Positions 17,798-27,342 of a stretch of 64,000 bases of DNA are shown in pieces. The stretch's first letter is position 1. Each line of letters opens with the position of its first letter. Made by a program: the position numbers and the translations under genes. Source of the stretch: Flavicella sp965243265 (lineage in GTDB: Bacteria > Bacteroidota > Bacteroidia > Flavobacteriales > Flavobacteriaceae); contig CBDEUL010000011.1 of the NCBI GenBank assembly GCA_965243265.1, positions 71,591 to 135,590 of the forward strand, read 5' to 3'. The notes under the pieces are model-generated. The model saw only the letters and a list, made by a program, of their open reading frames with translations, had not been told where the DNA came from and did no database searches.

Positions 17798-18253
17798 CTA
17801 TTCTCCTAATATCTGAACAGCATGTGCTTTTGTTTTTACTTTCAAAATCACATCTTCTACAACTCCATTTTCATCAATTACAAAAGTAGTTCTATGAATT
17901 CCTTCATACTCTCTTCCCATAAACTTTTTAGGCCCCCAAACACCAAAAGCCTCTATTACAGCTTTATCTTCATCTGCCAATAAAGGAAATGGCAATTCAT
18001 GCTTATTGATAAAGTTTTGTTGTCTTTTTGCAGAATCTGCACTCACCCCTAAAACAGCATATCCTTTTGCTAAAAAAGTTTGATAATTATCCCTTAAATC
18101 ACAAGCTTCTGCTGTACACCCTGGAGTACTTGCTTTAGGGTAGAAAAACAGTACTAATTTTTTCCCTTTATAATCTTGTAATTGAATTGTATTTCCTTGC
18201 TCATCTAATGCCTTAAATTCAGGTGCTTTATCACCAATCTTTAATGTTGTCAT
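17798..18253 (-). CDS. bcp: Thioredoxin-dependent thiol peroxidase (Bcp-type peroxiredoxin)
   Basis: A 151-residue peroxiredoxin that reduces hydroperoxides with thioredoxin as electron donor in the cytosol. The peroxidatic Cys is C46 in ASTPGCTAEACDLRD and the resolving Cys is C51, the spacing of two-Cys Bcp/PrxQ enzymes. FFYPKAS precedes the active site as usual. It is divergent from nth. Confidence 0.95.
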   Translation of the reverse strand: MTTLKIGDKAPEFKALDEQGNTIQLQDYKGKKLVLFFYPKASTPGCTAEACDLRDNYQTFLAKGYAVLGVSADSAKRQQNFINKHELPFPLLADEDKAVIEAFGVWGPKKFMGREYEGIHRTTFVIDENGVVEDVILKVKTKAHAVQILGE

Positions 18254-18382
18254 TCTATATAATTTTAAGTCGGAAAGTTATAAAGTTAATCTTAAAAAAA
18301 ATAATTTCTCTGGTAAACTCTACAGCAATTTTTAAAGTTTGTATTTTTACCCTATTACTTTATTAAACGCCCTCTTTTAAGA

Positions 18383-19036
18383 ATGACAAAACAAGAAAAG
18401 GTACAATTTGTAATAGATACTTTAGAAGAACTGTATCCAGAAACACCTATACCATTAGATCATAAAGACCCATACACCTTATTAATAGCCGTGCTAATGT
18501 CTGCACAAAGTACGGATGCCCGTGTAAATATAATTACACCTCTTTTATTTGCCAAAGCAGACAACCCTTATGATATGGTAAAGCTTTCTGTTGAAGAAAT
18601 TAGAGATATTATAAAACCCGTAGGGCTATCTCCTATGAAATCTAAAGGTATACACGGACTTTCTAAAATTCTTATTGAAAAACACAACGGAAAGGTACCT
18701 GCTAACTTTGAAGATTTGGAAGAACTTCCTGCTGTTGGACACAAAACAGCAAGTGTAGTAATGAGTCAAGCTTTTAACATACCTGCCTTTGCTGTAGATA
18801 CACATATACACAGACTTATGTATCGTTGGAACTTATCTAACGGAAAAAATGTTGTACAAACCGAAAAAGACGCTAAAAGACTTTTTCCTGAAGAAACATG
18901 GAACAAACTACATTTACAAATTATCTATTACGGAAGAGAGTACTCTCCTGCTAGAGGCTGGAAACTCGAAAACGACATTATCACAAAAACAATTGGACGA
19001 AAAACCGTTCTTGATGAATACCACAAAAAAAAATAG
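18383..19036 (+). CDS. nth: Endonuclease III (DNA glycosylase/AP lyase) without the Fe-S cluster loop
   Basis: A 217-residue base-excision repair enzyme that removes oxidised pyrimidines and cuts the abasic site. The helix-hairpin-helix reads LEELPAVGHKTASVVM (near residues 108-125) and holds the catalytic Lys; the catalytic Asp is in AFAVDTHIHRL (near residue 140). E. coli Nth ends in a C-x6-C-x2-C-x5-C cluster loop; here the tail after YYGREYSPARGW contains no cysteine, so no 4Fe-4S cluster can form there. The catalytic residues are intact, so activity is expected. Confidence 0.92.
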   Translation: MTKQEKVQFVIDTLEELYPETPIPLDHKDPYTLLIAVLMSAQSTDARVNIITPLLFAKADNPYDMVKLSVEEIRDIIKPVGLSPMKSKGIHGLSKILIEKHNGKVPANFEDLEELPAVGHKTASVVMSQAFNIPAFAVDTHIHRLMYRWNLSNGKNVVQTEKDAKRLFPEETWNKLHLQIIYYGREYSPARGWKLENDIITKTIGRKTVLDEYHKKK

Positions 19037-19058
19037 ACTCTATAAGGAGTCTATTTTT
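19031..19058. terminator. Bidirectional terminator between nth and the small minus-strand gene
   Basis: AAATAGACTC pairs with GAGTCTATTT around a short loop, followed by a T-run. The left arm includes the nth stop codon. Confidence 0.75.
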
Positions 19059-19061
19059 CTT

Positions 19062-19205
19062 TTAGTTTAAATGCAAACTTATTTTAGTATCCTCTAAACT
19101 TAAAATAGTCAATGATTTTGAATAATTTAAAATTCTATCAACGGACTCTTGTGAGGGCTCTCTTAAAATAATTTCATTCTTTTTACTTGAGTAGTTTTTT
19201 ATCAT
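19062..19205 (-). CDS. Small hypothetical protein, 47 residues
   Basis: Reading the minus strand from the ATG at 19205 gives a 47-residue frame starting MIKNYSSKKNEIILREPSQE, followed by a Ser/Leu-rich half ending in SLHLN and TAA. It lies 53 bp downstream of the sigma factor gene on the same strand and ends at the bidirectional hairpin, so it fits neatly as a last gene of that transcript. The pattern (basic start, EPSQESVDRILNYSKSL in the middle) recalls short flavobacterial hypotheticals next to this sigma factor, from memory only. No function can be given. Confidence 0.6.
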   Translation of the reverse strand: MIKNYSSKKNEIILREPSQESVDRILNYSKSLTILSLEDTKISLHLN

Positions 19206-19258
19206 ATAAACATGGTTAATAAGTTATCAATCACATCTATAACGACAAAAAAAACTAT

Positions 19259-19849
19259 TTAGTATCCGTCTGTTAAAATAATTTCTTTTTGAGCTATCAG
19301 CTTCCTCATATTTATCAATGCATACCGCATTCTTCCTAGCACTGTATTGATACTCACATCCGAATGCGCTGCTATTTCTTTAAAACTTAAATCATTATAA
19401 ATTCGTTTTCTTAAAACATCTTGCTGATCTTTTGGCAAAAAATCAATTACAGCTGTTATTTGGGCATACAACTGCTCTCTCATCATCCCTCTTTCTGCAT
19501 TTAAACTTTCATCAGAAAGCACATCAAATACATCAAAATCATCCGTTCTATTAAACTTAGGAATCCTTCCTGCTTTTCTATAATAATCAATTACTAAATT
19601 GTGAGAAATTCTCATTACCCATGGTAAAAATTTTCCCTCCTCATTATAATTTCCTTTTTTAAGTGTATTAATAACTTTTATAAAAGTATCCTGAAAAATA
19701 TCTTCCGCAATGTACTTGTCAGAAACCTTTGAGTATACAAACCCAAATACTTTCTGCTTATGTCTCATAACAAGAACCTCTAAAGATTTTTCATCTCCCT
19801 CTATATACTTACGTACTAAATCACTGTCGGTTAATTTGGACAATCGCAT
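19259..19849 (-). CDS. ECF-type RNA polymerase sigma factor
   Basis: A 196-residue group IV sigma factor. Region 2 is at about residues 15-85 (IAEDIFQDTFIKVINTL, FLPWVMRISHNLVIDYYRK). Region 4 is at about 130-185 (LPKDQQDVLRKRIYNDLSFKEIAAHSDVSINTVLGRMRYAL). It resembles a sigma factor widespread in flavobacteria next to uvrA and nth. The start ATG at 19849 gives MRLSKLTD; an ATG two codons earlier at 19855 is equally possible. No anti-sigma gene follows; only a 47-residue frame does. Confidence 0.9.
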   Translation of the reverse strand: MRLSKLTDSDLVRKYIEGDEKSLEVLVMRHKQKVFGFVYSKVSDKYIAEDIFQDTFIKVINTLKKGNYNEEGKFLPWVMRISHNLVIDYYRKAGRIPKFNRTDDFDVFDVLSDESLNAERGMMREQLYAQITAVIDFLPKDQQDVLRKRIYNDLSFKEIAAHSDVSINTVLGRMRYALINMRKLIAQKEIILTDGY

Positions 19850-20067
19850 AATCACTATTTTTTAAGGTATTACCTATCAGATGTAACACTATTCAATTAA
19901 AAAGTAGTTTTATTCTATACGCGAAATTTTTAAGTTAATTATGTCCTGTGGAATTACAAATATCAAAAAATTATTCCTTGAACCCTAAGATTTTTTTATA
20001 TTTTTTTTAACTCTTCACTATACAACATAACTAAAAGCGGTATTTTTACAGATATATTTTCCTCAGT

Positions 20068-22881
20068 ATGGTACGACAAATAACAACACTAGATCCGAAA
20101 GAAAACATCTTGATTAAAGGGGCTCAACTTCACAATTTAAAGAATATTGATGTTGCCATTCCTCGTAACAAATTTGTAGTAATTACGGGACTTTCCGGCT
20201 CTGGAAAATCTAGTTTAGCTTTTGACACTTTATTTGCTGAAGGACAAAGAAGATATATTGAAAGTCTTTCTTCTTATGCAAGACAGTTCTTAGGAAAGCT
20301 TCACAAACCCAAAGTAGATTATATCAAAGGAATTGCTCCTGCAATTGCCATTGAACAAAAGGTAAATTCTACCAACCCAAGATCTACTGTAGGAACCTCT
20401 ACAGAAATTTTTGATTATATAAAGCTGCTATTTGCTAGAATAGGTAAAACCTACTCACCCATTTCAGACAATGAAGTAAAAAAACATACAGTTACTGATG
20501 TTTTAAATTTTATCAAAAAAAACGAGGAAAAAACAAAGCTATTACTCCTAGCACCTATTCATTTTGACAAAGACAAAAACCCTGAAACGGTTATAAAACT
20601 TCTCTCTCAACAAGGATATGCACGAATCAAATACAACAATGAAACTTTAAGAATAGATGATTCTCTGTTAGAAAACCATACTGCCAAAGACCTAGAAAAA
20701 GCAGCAAACAACAATGCGTTATTTTTAGTTGTAGATAGAATTGTTGTAAAAACCGATGAAGACTTTTACAACCGCCTAGCAGATTCTATTCAGACTGCGT
20801 TATTTGAAGGAAAAGGAACTTGTACTGTAGAAAACCTAAACACTGCTGAAACTCGTGAATTTAGCAATAAATTTGAGCTAGACGGAATGACATTTTCTGA
20901 ACCCAATGCTCATTTTTTTAGCTTTAACAATCCTTACGGTGCTTGTCCTAGTTGCGAAGGCTATGGGAGTACTATCGGTATTGACGAAGATTTGGTAATT
21001 CCAAACACTTCATTATCTATTTACGAAGATGCTATTTTACCTTGGAAAACAGATTCTTTCTTAAAATATAAAGACGCTTTAATTGACCATGCCTATAAAT
21101 ACGAAATTCCAATCCACAAACCTTGGTTTGAATTATCTGACGAACAAAAAGAACTTATTTGGAAAGGCACAAAATCTTTTGAAGGACTCCATTCTTTTTT
21201 TGAATACTTAGAAAAGAAAAGCTATAAAATACAGTTCCGAGTAATGTTATCTCGTTATAGAGGACGTACAAAATGTAAAACCTGTAATGGAAAAAGACTT
21301 AGAAAAGAAACCAATTATGTAAAAATAGCTGGTAAAAATATCTCCGATCTTGTTGATTTACCGATTAATGAACTGGCACATTTTTTTAAACATCTAGAAT
21401 TAAGTGAAAATGAATATGCTATTGCCAAAAGACTTCTTACTGAAATTAACAACAGACTAGAATTCTTAAACAACGTAGGGCTTAATTACCTTACCCTAAA
21501 CAGAGCTTCAAATTCACTTTCTGGAGGAGAAAGTCAACGTATAAACCTAGCAACCTCACTAGGAAGTAGCCTGGTAGGTTCTATGTATATTTTAGACGAA
21601 CCTAGTATTGGTTTGCACCCTAAGGACACCGAAAAATTAATCAATGTCCTTATTACATTAAAAAAACTTGGAAATACTGTAATTGTTGTTGAACACGACG
21701 AAGATGTTATGAAAGAGGCTGATTATATTATTGATATTGGTCCTGAAGCTGGAACACATGGAGGAAATGTGGTAGCAGAAGGAACCTATGATGAAATTTT
21801 AAAATCAGACTCCTTAACAGCTAAATACCTCAACAATGAAATGCGTATTGAAGTTCCCGAAAAAAGAAGAACTTCAAAAAACAGCATTCAAATTATTGGA
21901 GCTAGAGAAAACAACCTAAAAAATATTGATGTAGAAATTCTTTTAAACACATTAACTGTTATCACAGGGGTTTCTGGTAGTGGAAAAAGTACCTTAGTAA
22001 AAAAGATACTCTACCCTGCTTTGCAAAAAAAACTAAACGGACATGGAGAAAAAGCTGGAGAGTTTACCGACATACAAGGAAGCTTCTCTAACCTTAAAAA
22101 TGTTGAGTTTATAGACCAAAACCCTATTGGTAGATCTTCTAGATCAAACCCTGTAACCTACATCAAAGCATACGATGATATTAGAAGTCTGTTTGCAGCT
22201 ACCAACCTTTCTAAAACCAGAAACTACAAACCAAAACACTTTTCTTTCAATGTGGAAGGTGGGCGTTGTGAAAAATGTAAAGGTGAAGGTGAGGTTACTA
22301 TAGAAATGCAGTTTATGGCAGATGTTCATTTGCAATGTGACGATTGTAAAGGAAAACGTTTTAAAAGAGAAGTTTTAGATATCAAATTCAACAAAAAAAC
22401 TATTGATGATATTTTAAACTTGACCATTGACGACGCCATTGCCTTTTTTGACAATCACCATCAGAAAAAAATAGTTCAAAAACTACAACCGCTGCAAGAT
22501 GTTGGCTTGGGGTATGTCACTTTAGGACAATCATCCTCTACTCTGTCAGGAGGTGAAGCACAAAGAATTAAATTAGCTTCATTTTTAGTAAAAGGAACCA
22601 CCAAAGACAAAACCCTTTTTATTTTTGACGAACCTACCACTGGTTTACACTTCCATGACATTAAAAAATTATTAAATTCATTAGAAGCCTTATTAGGAAA
22701 AGGACATTCTATCATTGTTATTGAACACAATATAGAACTTATTAAATGTGCCGATTATATCATTGACCTTGGACCTGAAGGTGGAAAAAATGGCGGAAAC
22801 TTACTTTTCCAAGGGACACCAGAAGAAATACTTGAATGCAAAAAATCTGTAACTGCACGATTTTTAAAAGACAATATTTAG
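20068..22881 (+). CDS. uvrA: Excinuclease ABC subunit A
   Basis: UvrA is the damage-sensing ATPase of nucleotide excision repair, loading UvrB onto DNA. It has 937 residues, the family length. The first ATPase has Walker A GLSGSGKSSLA (near residue 45), the first zinc site is CPSCEGYG paired with CKTCNGKR, the first signature is LSGGESQRINLA and Walker B is YILDEPSIGLHP. The second half has GVSGSGKSTLV, the second zinc module CEKCKGEGE and CDDCKGKR, LSGGEAQRIKLA and FDEPTTGLH. All key residues are present. It ends at a strong terminator shared with guaB. Confidence 0.97.
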   Translation: MVRQITTLDPKENILIKGAQLHNLKNIDVAIPRNKFVVITGLSGSGKSSLAFDTLFAEGQRRYIESLSSYARQFLGKLHKPKVDYIKGIAPAIAIEQKVNSTNPRSTVGTSTEIFDYIKLLFARIGKTYSPISDNEVKKHTVTDVLNFIKKNEEKTKLLLLAPIHFDKDKNPETVIKLLSQQGYARIKYNNETLRIDDSLLENHTAKDLEKAANNNALFLVVDRIVVKTDEDFYNRLADSIQTALFEGKGTCTVENLNTAETREFSNKFELDGMTFSEPNAHFFSFNNPYGACPSCEGYGSTIGIDEDLVIPNTSLSIYEDAILPWKTDSFLKYKDALIDHAYKYEIPIHKPWFELSDEQKELIWKGTKSFEGLHSFFEYLEKKSYKIQFRVMLSRYRGRTKCKTCNGKRLRKETNYVKIAGKNISDLVDLPINELAHFFKHLELSENEYAIAKRLLTEINNRLEFLNNVGLNYLTLNRASNSLSGGESQRINLATSLGSSLVGSMYILDEPSIGLHPKDTEKLINVLITLKKLGNTVIVVEHDEDVMKEADYIIDIGPEAGTHGGNVVAEGTYDEILKSDSLTAKYLNNEMRIEVPEKRRTSKNSIQIIGARENNLKNIDVEILLNTLTVITGVSGSGKSTLVKKILYPALQKKLNGHGEKAGEFTDIQGSFSNLKNVEFIDQNPIGRSSRSNPVTYIKAYDDIRSLFAATNLSKTRNYKPKHFSFNVEGGRCEKCKGEGEVTIEMQFMADVHLQCDDCKGKRFKREVLDIKFNKKTIDDILNLTIDDAIAFFDNHHQKKIVQKLQPLQDVGLGYVTLGQSSSTLSGGEAQRIKLASFLVKGTTKDKTLFIFDEPTTGLHFHDIKKLLNSLEALLGKGHSIIVIEHNIELIKCADYIIDLGPEGGKNGGNLLFQGTPEEILECKKSVTARFLKDNI

Positions 22882-22898
22882 AAAACAGCCTTAAACAG

Positions 22899-22937
22899 AA
22901 AAAAGCCTTTAAGAACACATTCTTAAAGGCTTTTTTT
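22899..22937. terminator. Strong bidirectional terminator between uvrA and guaB
   Basis: A 17-bp perfect stem (AAAAAAGCCTTTAAGAA with its complement) around a 4-base loop, with A-run and T-run on its flanks, located between two converging genes. Confidence 0.92.
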
Positions 22938-22955
22938 ATAACGTTTATTCTAAAA

Positions 22956-24419
22956 TTATCTAGAATAGTTAGGTGCTTCTTTCGTAATTGTCACATCATG
23001 TGGGTGACTTTCTGCAATCCCTGATGAGGTAATTTTAACAAACTGAGCTGTTTTTTGAGTCTCTATATCCTGAGCTCCACAATATCCCATACCTGCTCTT
23101 AAACCACCTATAAATTGATGCATTGTTTCGTACAACTCCCCCTTGTAAGGAACTCTACCCTCAATTCCTTCTGGAACCAATTTTCTACTATTATCTTCAT
23201 CTCCTTGGAAATAACGATCTTTAGAACCATGCTTCATTGCTTCTACAGATCCCATACCTCTATAAGATTTGAACCTTCTTCCGTTAAACAAAATAACCTC
23301 ACCTGGAGCTTCTTTTGTTCCCGCTAATAAAGAACCTAACATTACAGAATCTGCTCCTGCTGCAATTGCCTTAGGAATGTCTCCCGTATAACGCAAACCA
23401 CCATCAGCAATTACAGGAACCCCTGTTCCTTTCAATGCTTCAGAAACTTGAATTACAGCTGACAATTGAGGAAACCCTACTCCTGCAACAATTCTTGTTG
23501 TACAAATAGATCCTGGTCCAATACCTACTTTTACAGCATCAGCTCCCGCTGCTACCAAATCTAAAGCTGCCTGTGCAGTAACTATATTTCCAGCAACCAC
23601 ATCCAAATTAGGGTATGCCGCTTTTACTTCTTTTAATTTATTTAAAATATTGATAGAATGTCCGTGTGCCGAGTCTAACACCACAGCATCAACTCCTTCT
23701 TTTACCAAAGCCTCTACACGATCCAAACAGTCATCCGTAACTCCAATAGCAGCAGCTACACGTAAACGACCATATTCGTCTTTATTAGCCTCTGGGTTTT
23801 CACGAACCTTTACAATATCTCTAAAAGTAATCAACCCTACCAGTTTATTGTCTTTATCTACAATTGGTAATTTTTCTACTTTGTTCTCTTGTAAAATAGA
23901 TTCAGCCTTCTTTAAAGAAGTTCCTGCAGATACAGTCACTATATTTTCAGAAGTCATTACCTCACCTATCTTTCTCTTATTGTTTTTTTCAAAACGCAAA
24001 TCTCTGTTTGTAATAATCCCTTTTAAAACTGAATTTTCGTCTACAACAGGAATTCCACCAATTTTATGCTCCTTCATTAAAAACTTAGCATCTAATACTG
24101 TTTGATCTGCAGCAATGGTAACAGGCTCTAAAATCATTCCAGCTTCAGAACGTTTTACCTTTTTTACTTGCTGTGCTTGATCTTCAATAGACATGTTTTT
24201 ATGAATCACACCAATTCCTCCTTCACGAGCCATTGATATAGCCATTCTAGATTCTGTTACTGTATCCATAGCAGCAGAAATAATTGGGGTATTCAAAACA
24301 ATATTTCTTGTAAATTTTGATTGAATAGAAACTGTATTGGGAAGTACCTCTGAATAAGCAGGAACTAGAAGGACATCGTCATAAGTAAATCCTTCTTGTA
24401 ATATTTTTGGTGAAGCCAT
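22956..24419 (-). CDS. guaB: Inosine-5'-monophosphate dehydrogenase
   Basis: IMPDH oxidises IMP to XMP with NAD, the committed step of GTP synthesis. It has 487 residues: a barrel split by a pair of CBS domains (about residues 95-215) that sense adenine/guanine nucleotides. The active-site loop GPGSICTTRIVAGVG holds the catalytic Cys near residue 305, and the flap has the RYFQGDEDNSRKLVPEGIEG segment. Start: ATG at 24419, giving MASPKILQEGFTYDDVLL; an upstream TTG at 24425 adds two codons. A complete promoter lies upstream. Confidence 0.96.
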   Translation of the reverse strand: MASPKILQEGFTYDDVLLVPAYSEVLPNTVSIQSKFTRNIVLNTPIISAAMDTVTESRMAISMAREGGIGVIHKNMSIEDQAQQVKKVKRSEAGMILEPVTIAADQTVLDAKFLMKEHKIGGIPVVDENSVLKGIITNRDLRFEKNNKRKIGEVMTSENIVTVSAGTSLKKAESILQENKVEKLPIVDKDNKLVGLITFRDIVKVRENPEANKDEYGRLRVAAAIGVTDDCLDRVEALVKEGVDAVVLDSAHGHSINILNKLKEVKAAYPNLDVVAGNIVTAQAALDLVAAGADAVKVGIGPGSICTTRIVAGVGFPQLSAVIQVSEALKGTGVPVIADGGLRYTGDIPKAIAAGADSVMLGSLLAGTKEAPGEVILFNGRRFKSYRGMGSVEAMKHGSKDRYFQGDEDNSRKLVPEGIEGRVPYKGELYETMHQFIGGLRAGMGYCGAQDIETQKTAQFVKITSSGIAESHPHDVTITKEAPNYSR

Positions 24420-24449
24420 GAGCAAATAAATTTATAATTTAATTGCGTG

Positions 24450-24478
24450 CAAATATACGTTTTTTTAAAAGACTACAA
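24450..24478 (-). promoter_or_regulatory. guaB promoter, complete -33/-7 pair
   Basis: On the minus strand a TTG (24478-24476) is followed after 18 bp by TATATTTG (24457-24450), matching the Bacteroidota sigma-A consensus TTG-N18-21-TAnnTTTG. The start ATG is 30 bp further. Confidence 0.75.
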
Positions 24479-24551
24479 CTACAATTAACCTTTTAATAAC
24501 ACCCTTGCAGTCTTTAGCAATAAACAGCTCATTTTAGAAGCTTTATAGTAC

Positions 24552-24782
24552 TTATTCTGGGTTGTTTTTTCTATACATTTCTATATACAAAGCCTCAACT
24601 TCACTTTTAGCCCAATTGGTACGCCTCAAAAAAGTTAAACTAGAACCAATACTCGGGTTATTTCTAAAACAACCTATCTTAATTTTATGTCCTAAATGCT
24701 CCCAACCATAATACGCTACTAACTCTTTTAAAATTTGTTCTAATCGCTTTCCGTGAATTGGATTGTTAGGCTGTTTTTCCAT
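24552..24782 (-). CDS. VF530 family (DUF2132) small DNA-binding protein
   Basis: A 76-residue protein whose pattern NPIHGKRLEQILKELVAYYGWEHLG, then FRNNPSIGSSLTFLRRTNWAK, is the VF530/DUF2132 signature. The solved family member is a small helical protein with proposed DNA binding; cellular role is not known. It is divergent from the helicase gene 60 bp away. Confidence 0.88.
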   Translation of the reverse strand: MEKQPNNPIHGKRLEQILKELVAYYGWEHLGHKIKIGCFRNNPSIGSSLTFLRRTNWAKSEVEALYIEMYRKNNPE

Positions 24783-24834
24783 GTAGAAATCTAATTTTAT
24801 ATGTTCATTCTTAGAACCGTAAAGATAGTTGAAT

Positions 24835-24842
24835 TACCTTTG
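24835..24842 (+). promoter_or_regulatory. Candidate -7 box very close to the helicase start
   Basis: TACCTTTG matches TAnnTTTG; only four bases separate it from the ATG at 24847, so transcription from it would begin at or near the start codon. Confidence 0.5.
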
Positions 24843-24846
24843 TAGA

Positions 24847-26163
24847 ATGGACAATTTTAAAACAAATCAAAGCATACTCTTGAAAAATTTGGGTTTTTCT
24901 GAATTCAATGAAATGCAACAAACCACATTAGCAACGGGTAAAAACAATAACAACTTATTACTTTTAGCACCTACTGGTAGTGGTAAAACGGTAGCTTATA
25001 TTTTAAATACACTTTCTAAATTAGAAAATAAAGAAGGGGTACAATCTTTAATTTTAGCACCAACCCGTGAATTGGTTTTACAAATAGAAAGCGTTTTAAA
25101 GTTGATGAAGCTTCCTTTTAAGATAAATGCTTGTTATGGTGGTCATCCTTTTTCTGTAGAACGCAAAAACTTTTCTACTCCACCAACCCTATTGGTGGGA
25201 ACCCCTGGTAGAATTGAAGATCATATCAGACGTAAAACTTTTGATGCCTCTACAATTACACAACTTGTTTTTGATGAATTTGACAAATCATTAGAATTTG
25301 GTTTTATAAAGCAAATGGAAAAAATTGTTCAAAATATTCCAAACCTGAAAGGACAATTATTAGTTTCTGCAACCAACGCTATAGAAATTCCTGAATTTTT
25401 AAATATCAAGGAATTAGAAACTATTGATTTTTCTTCTGACAAAAAATCAGAGTTAACCCAACAACAAATCATTACTCCTGTTGATGAAAAAGTAGAAGGG
25501 CTTATAGAATTGTTTAAAACATTTGACAAAAACAAAAACACCATTGTATTTTGCAACCACCGAGAAGCTTGTGATAGAATTTGTGACCAACTAGATGATC
25601 ATAAAATTGAATATGCCATTTTTCATGGTGGACTAGAACAACCCCAACGTGAATTGGAACTGCTAAAATTCAGAAACGGAAGTGCTCAATTTTTAATAGC
25701 TACTGATATTGCTGCTAGAGGAATTGATATTCCTGATTTAGATTATGTGATCCATTACCAATTGCCTACTCAAGAAAGTACTTTTGTACACCGAAACGGA
25801 CGTACTGCCAGAATGAAAGCTACCGGAACTTCTATACTTGTAAGAACAGAAACTGATTACTTACCAGAATATTTAAAAACAGAACCTACTAGAGTTTCTT
25901 TAAGCAATCAACAAGAAATTCAAAAACCAGATTGGATTACTGTTTACATAGGAAAAGGAAAAAAAGACAAGGTGAATAAAATGGATGTTGTGGGCTTTTG
26001 CATGCAGTTTGACTTTATGAAAAAAGACGACCTTGGACTAATTGAAGTAAAAGATTATTCTATATACGTTGCCATTAAAAGAAACAAAAGCAAACGTTTA
26101 ATTACAGAGGCTCGAAACAAAAAAATAAAGAATAAAAAAGCAAAAATTGAAATTGCGAAATAA
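24847..26163 (+). CDS. DEAD-box-type RNA helicase with DEFD motif and DbpA-like tail
   Basis: A 438-residue ATP-dependent RNA helicase. Motif I is APTGSGKT near residue 40, Ia is PTRELVLQ, Ib is GTPGRI, motif II reads DEFD instead of DEAD (near residue 140), III is SAT, V is ATDIAARGIDIP and VI is HRNGRTAR. The C-terminal 70 residues (DWITVYIGKGKKDKVNKMDVVGF) look like the DbpA RNA-binding domain that recognises 23S rRNA, suggesting a role in large-subunit maturation. I start at 24847 because the longer frame from 24829 runs through a -7 box. Confidence 0.87.
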   Translation: MDNFKTNQSILLKNLGFSEFNEMQQTTLATGKNNNNLLLLAPTGSGKTVAYILNTLSKLENKEGVQSLILAPTRELVLQIESVLKLMKLPFKINACYGGHPFSVERKNFSTPPTLLVGTPGRIEDHIRRKTFDASTITQLVFDEFDKSLEFGFIKQMEKIVQNIPNLKGQLLVSATNAIEIPEFLNIKELETIDFSSDKKSELTQQQIITPVDEKVEGLIELFKTFDKNKNTIVFCNHREACDRICDQLDDHKIEYAIFHGGLEQPQRELELLKFRNGSAQFLIATDIAARGIDIPDLDYVIHYQLPTQESTFVHRNGRTARMKATGTSILVRTETDYLPEYLKTEPTRVSLSNQQEIQKPDWITVYIGKGKKDKVNKMDVVGFCMQFDFMKKDDLGLIEVKDYSIYVAIKRNKSKRLITEARNKKIKNKKAKIEIAK

Positions 26164-26193
26164 ACATGTATTTCAAATTAAGAAACATAGATC

Positions 26194-27342
26194 ATGACAG
26201 TAGAACAAATTTTATCCAAACTAATTTCATTTCCTGTTTTAGGAGGCGAAAGCAACCTTACAATAATTCATTGGATTAAAGAATATATTGAAGGTTTTGG
26301 AGTAGCAACTACTTTGGTTCCTAACAAGGAAAACACAAAAGCTTCTTTGCATTGTAGAATAGGACCTGCTGTTAATGGCGGAGTAATTCTATCAGGTCAT
26401 ACAGATGTGGTACCCGTAAAAGGACAAAAATGGGAAACAGATCCCTTTATTTTAACAGACAAAGGAGACGGGAAATTATACGGTAGAGGCTCTTGCGATA
26501 TGAAAGGTTTTGTAGCTTGTTGTTTGGCTGTACTGCCTGAGCTTACCAAAGCCAACCTTAAAACACCTATCTATTTTGCTTTTTCTTATGACGAAGAAAT
26601 TGGTTGTTTGGCAGCTCCTGAACTTATAGCACATTTACAAAATCACTACACTGAAGCTCCCCAATACGCCATTATAGGAGAACCTTCACTAATGCAACCC
26701 ATTATTGGACACAAAGGCATCAGTCTTTTTAAAACCACCGTAACAGGTTCTGCAGGGCATAGCAGCGGTATTTTAAAAGAGGTAAGCGCCATACACGAAG
26801 CCGCTAGATTGATTATTTGGCTAGAAGATAAAATGAAAAGTTTGGTCTTAAAAAATTCAGACAATCGATTTACACCTCCACACAGTTCTATCCATATTGG
26901 TAAAATAAACGGAGGTATTGCCCCAAATGTTATTGCCGATAAAACTACTTTTGAATGGGATGCACGCGTAATTCCTCAAGATTCCCTATCCGAAATCGTA
27001 CAAGACTTTGAAGAGCATTGTAAAACCCAAAAGAAAGAACTACAAAGTATTTTTCCTGAATTTGATATCAAAACAACTCCTTTTCACCCTCCTGTTCCTG
27101 CCTTAGATACCAAAGAAACAGCAGAAATTGTACAGCTGCTCAAAAAAATAAATACAAATACCCATTTAGGCACTGTTGCCTATGCTGCCGAAGCAGGTCA
27201 ATTTTCAGAAGCGGGAATACAAAGTATCATTTGCGGACCAGGTTCTATAGATCAAGCACACAGAGCCAATGAATTTGTTGATAAAGAACAACTCAACACA
27301 TGTATTGAAATGTTAAAAAAATTGATTCTAACAAACTCTTAA
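26194..27342 (+). CDS. argE: M20 family deacylase, probable N-acetylornithine deacetylase
   Basis: A 382-residue dinuclear zinc hydrolase of the ArgE/DapE/CPG2 group. Metal ligands are seen in LSGHTDVVP (His and Asp near residue 70), GRGSCDMKG (bridging Asp near residue 103) and YDEEIGCLA (catalytic Glu plus ligand Glu near residue 135), with a dimerisation domain near 175-290. Similarity of pattern favours ArgE, which frees ornithine from N-acetylornithine, but no arginine genes flank it, so substrate is uncertain and the symbol tentative. It follows the helicase by 30 bp. Confidence 0.78.
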   Translation: MTVEQILSKLISFPVLGGESNLTIIHWIKEYIEGFGVATTLVPNKENTKASLHCRIGPAVNGGVILSGHTDVVPVKGQKWETDPFILTDKGDGKLYGRGSCDMKGFVACCLAVLPELTKANLKTPIYFAFSYDEEIGCLAAPELIAHLQNHYTEAPQYAIIGEPSLMQPIIGHKGISLFKTTVTGSAGHSSGILKEVSAIHEAARLIIWLEDKMKSLVLKNSDNRFTPPHSSIHIGKINGGIAPNVIADKTTFEWDARVIPQDSLSEIVQDFEEHCKTQKKELQSIFPEFDIKTTPFHPPVPALDTKETAEIVQLLKKINTNTHLGTVAYAAEAGQFSEAGIQSIICGPGSIDQAHRANEFVDKEQLNTCIEMLKKLILTNS

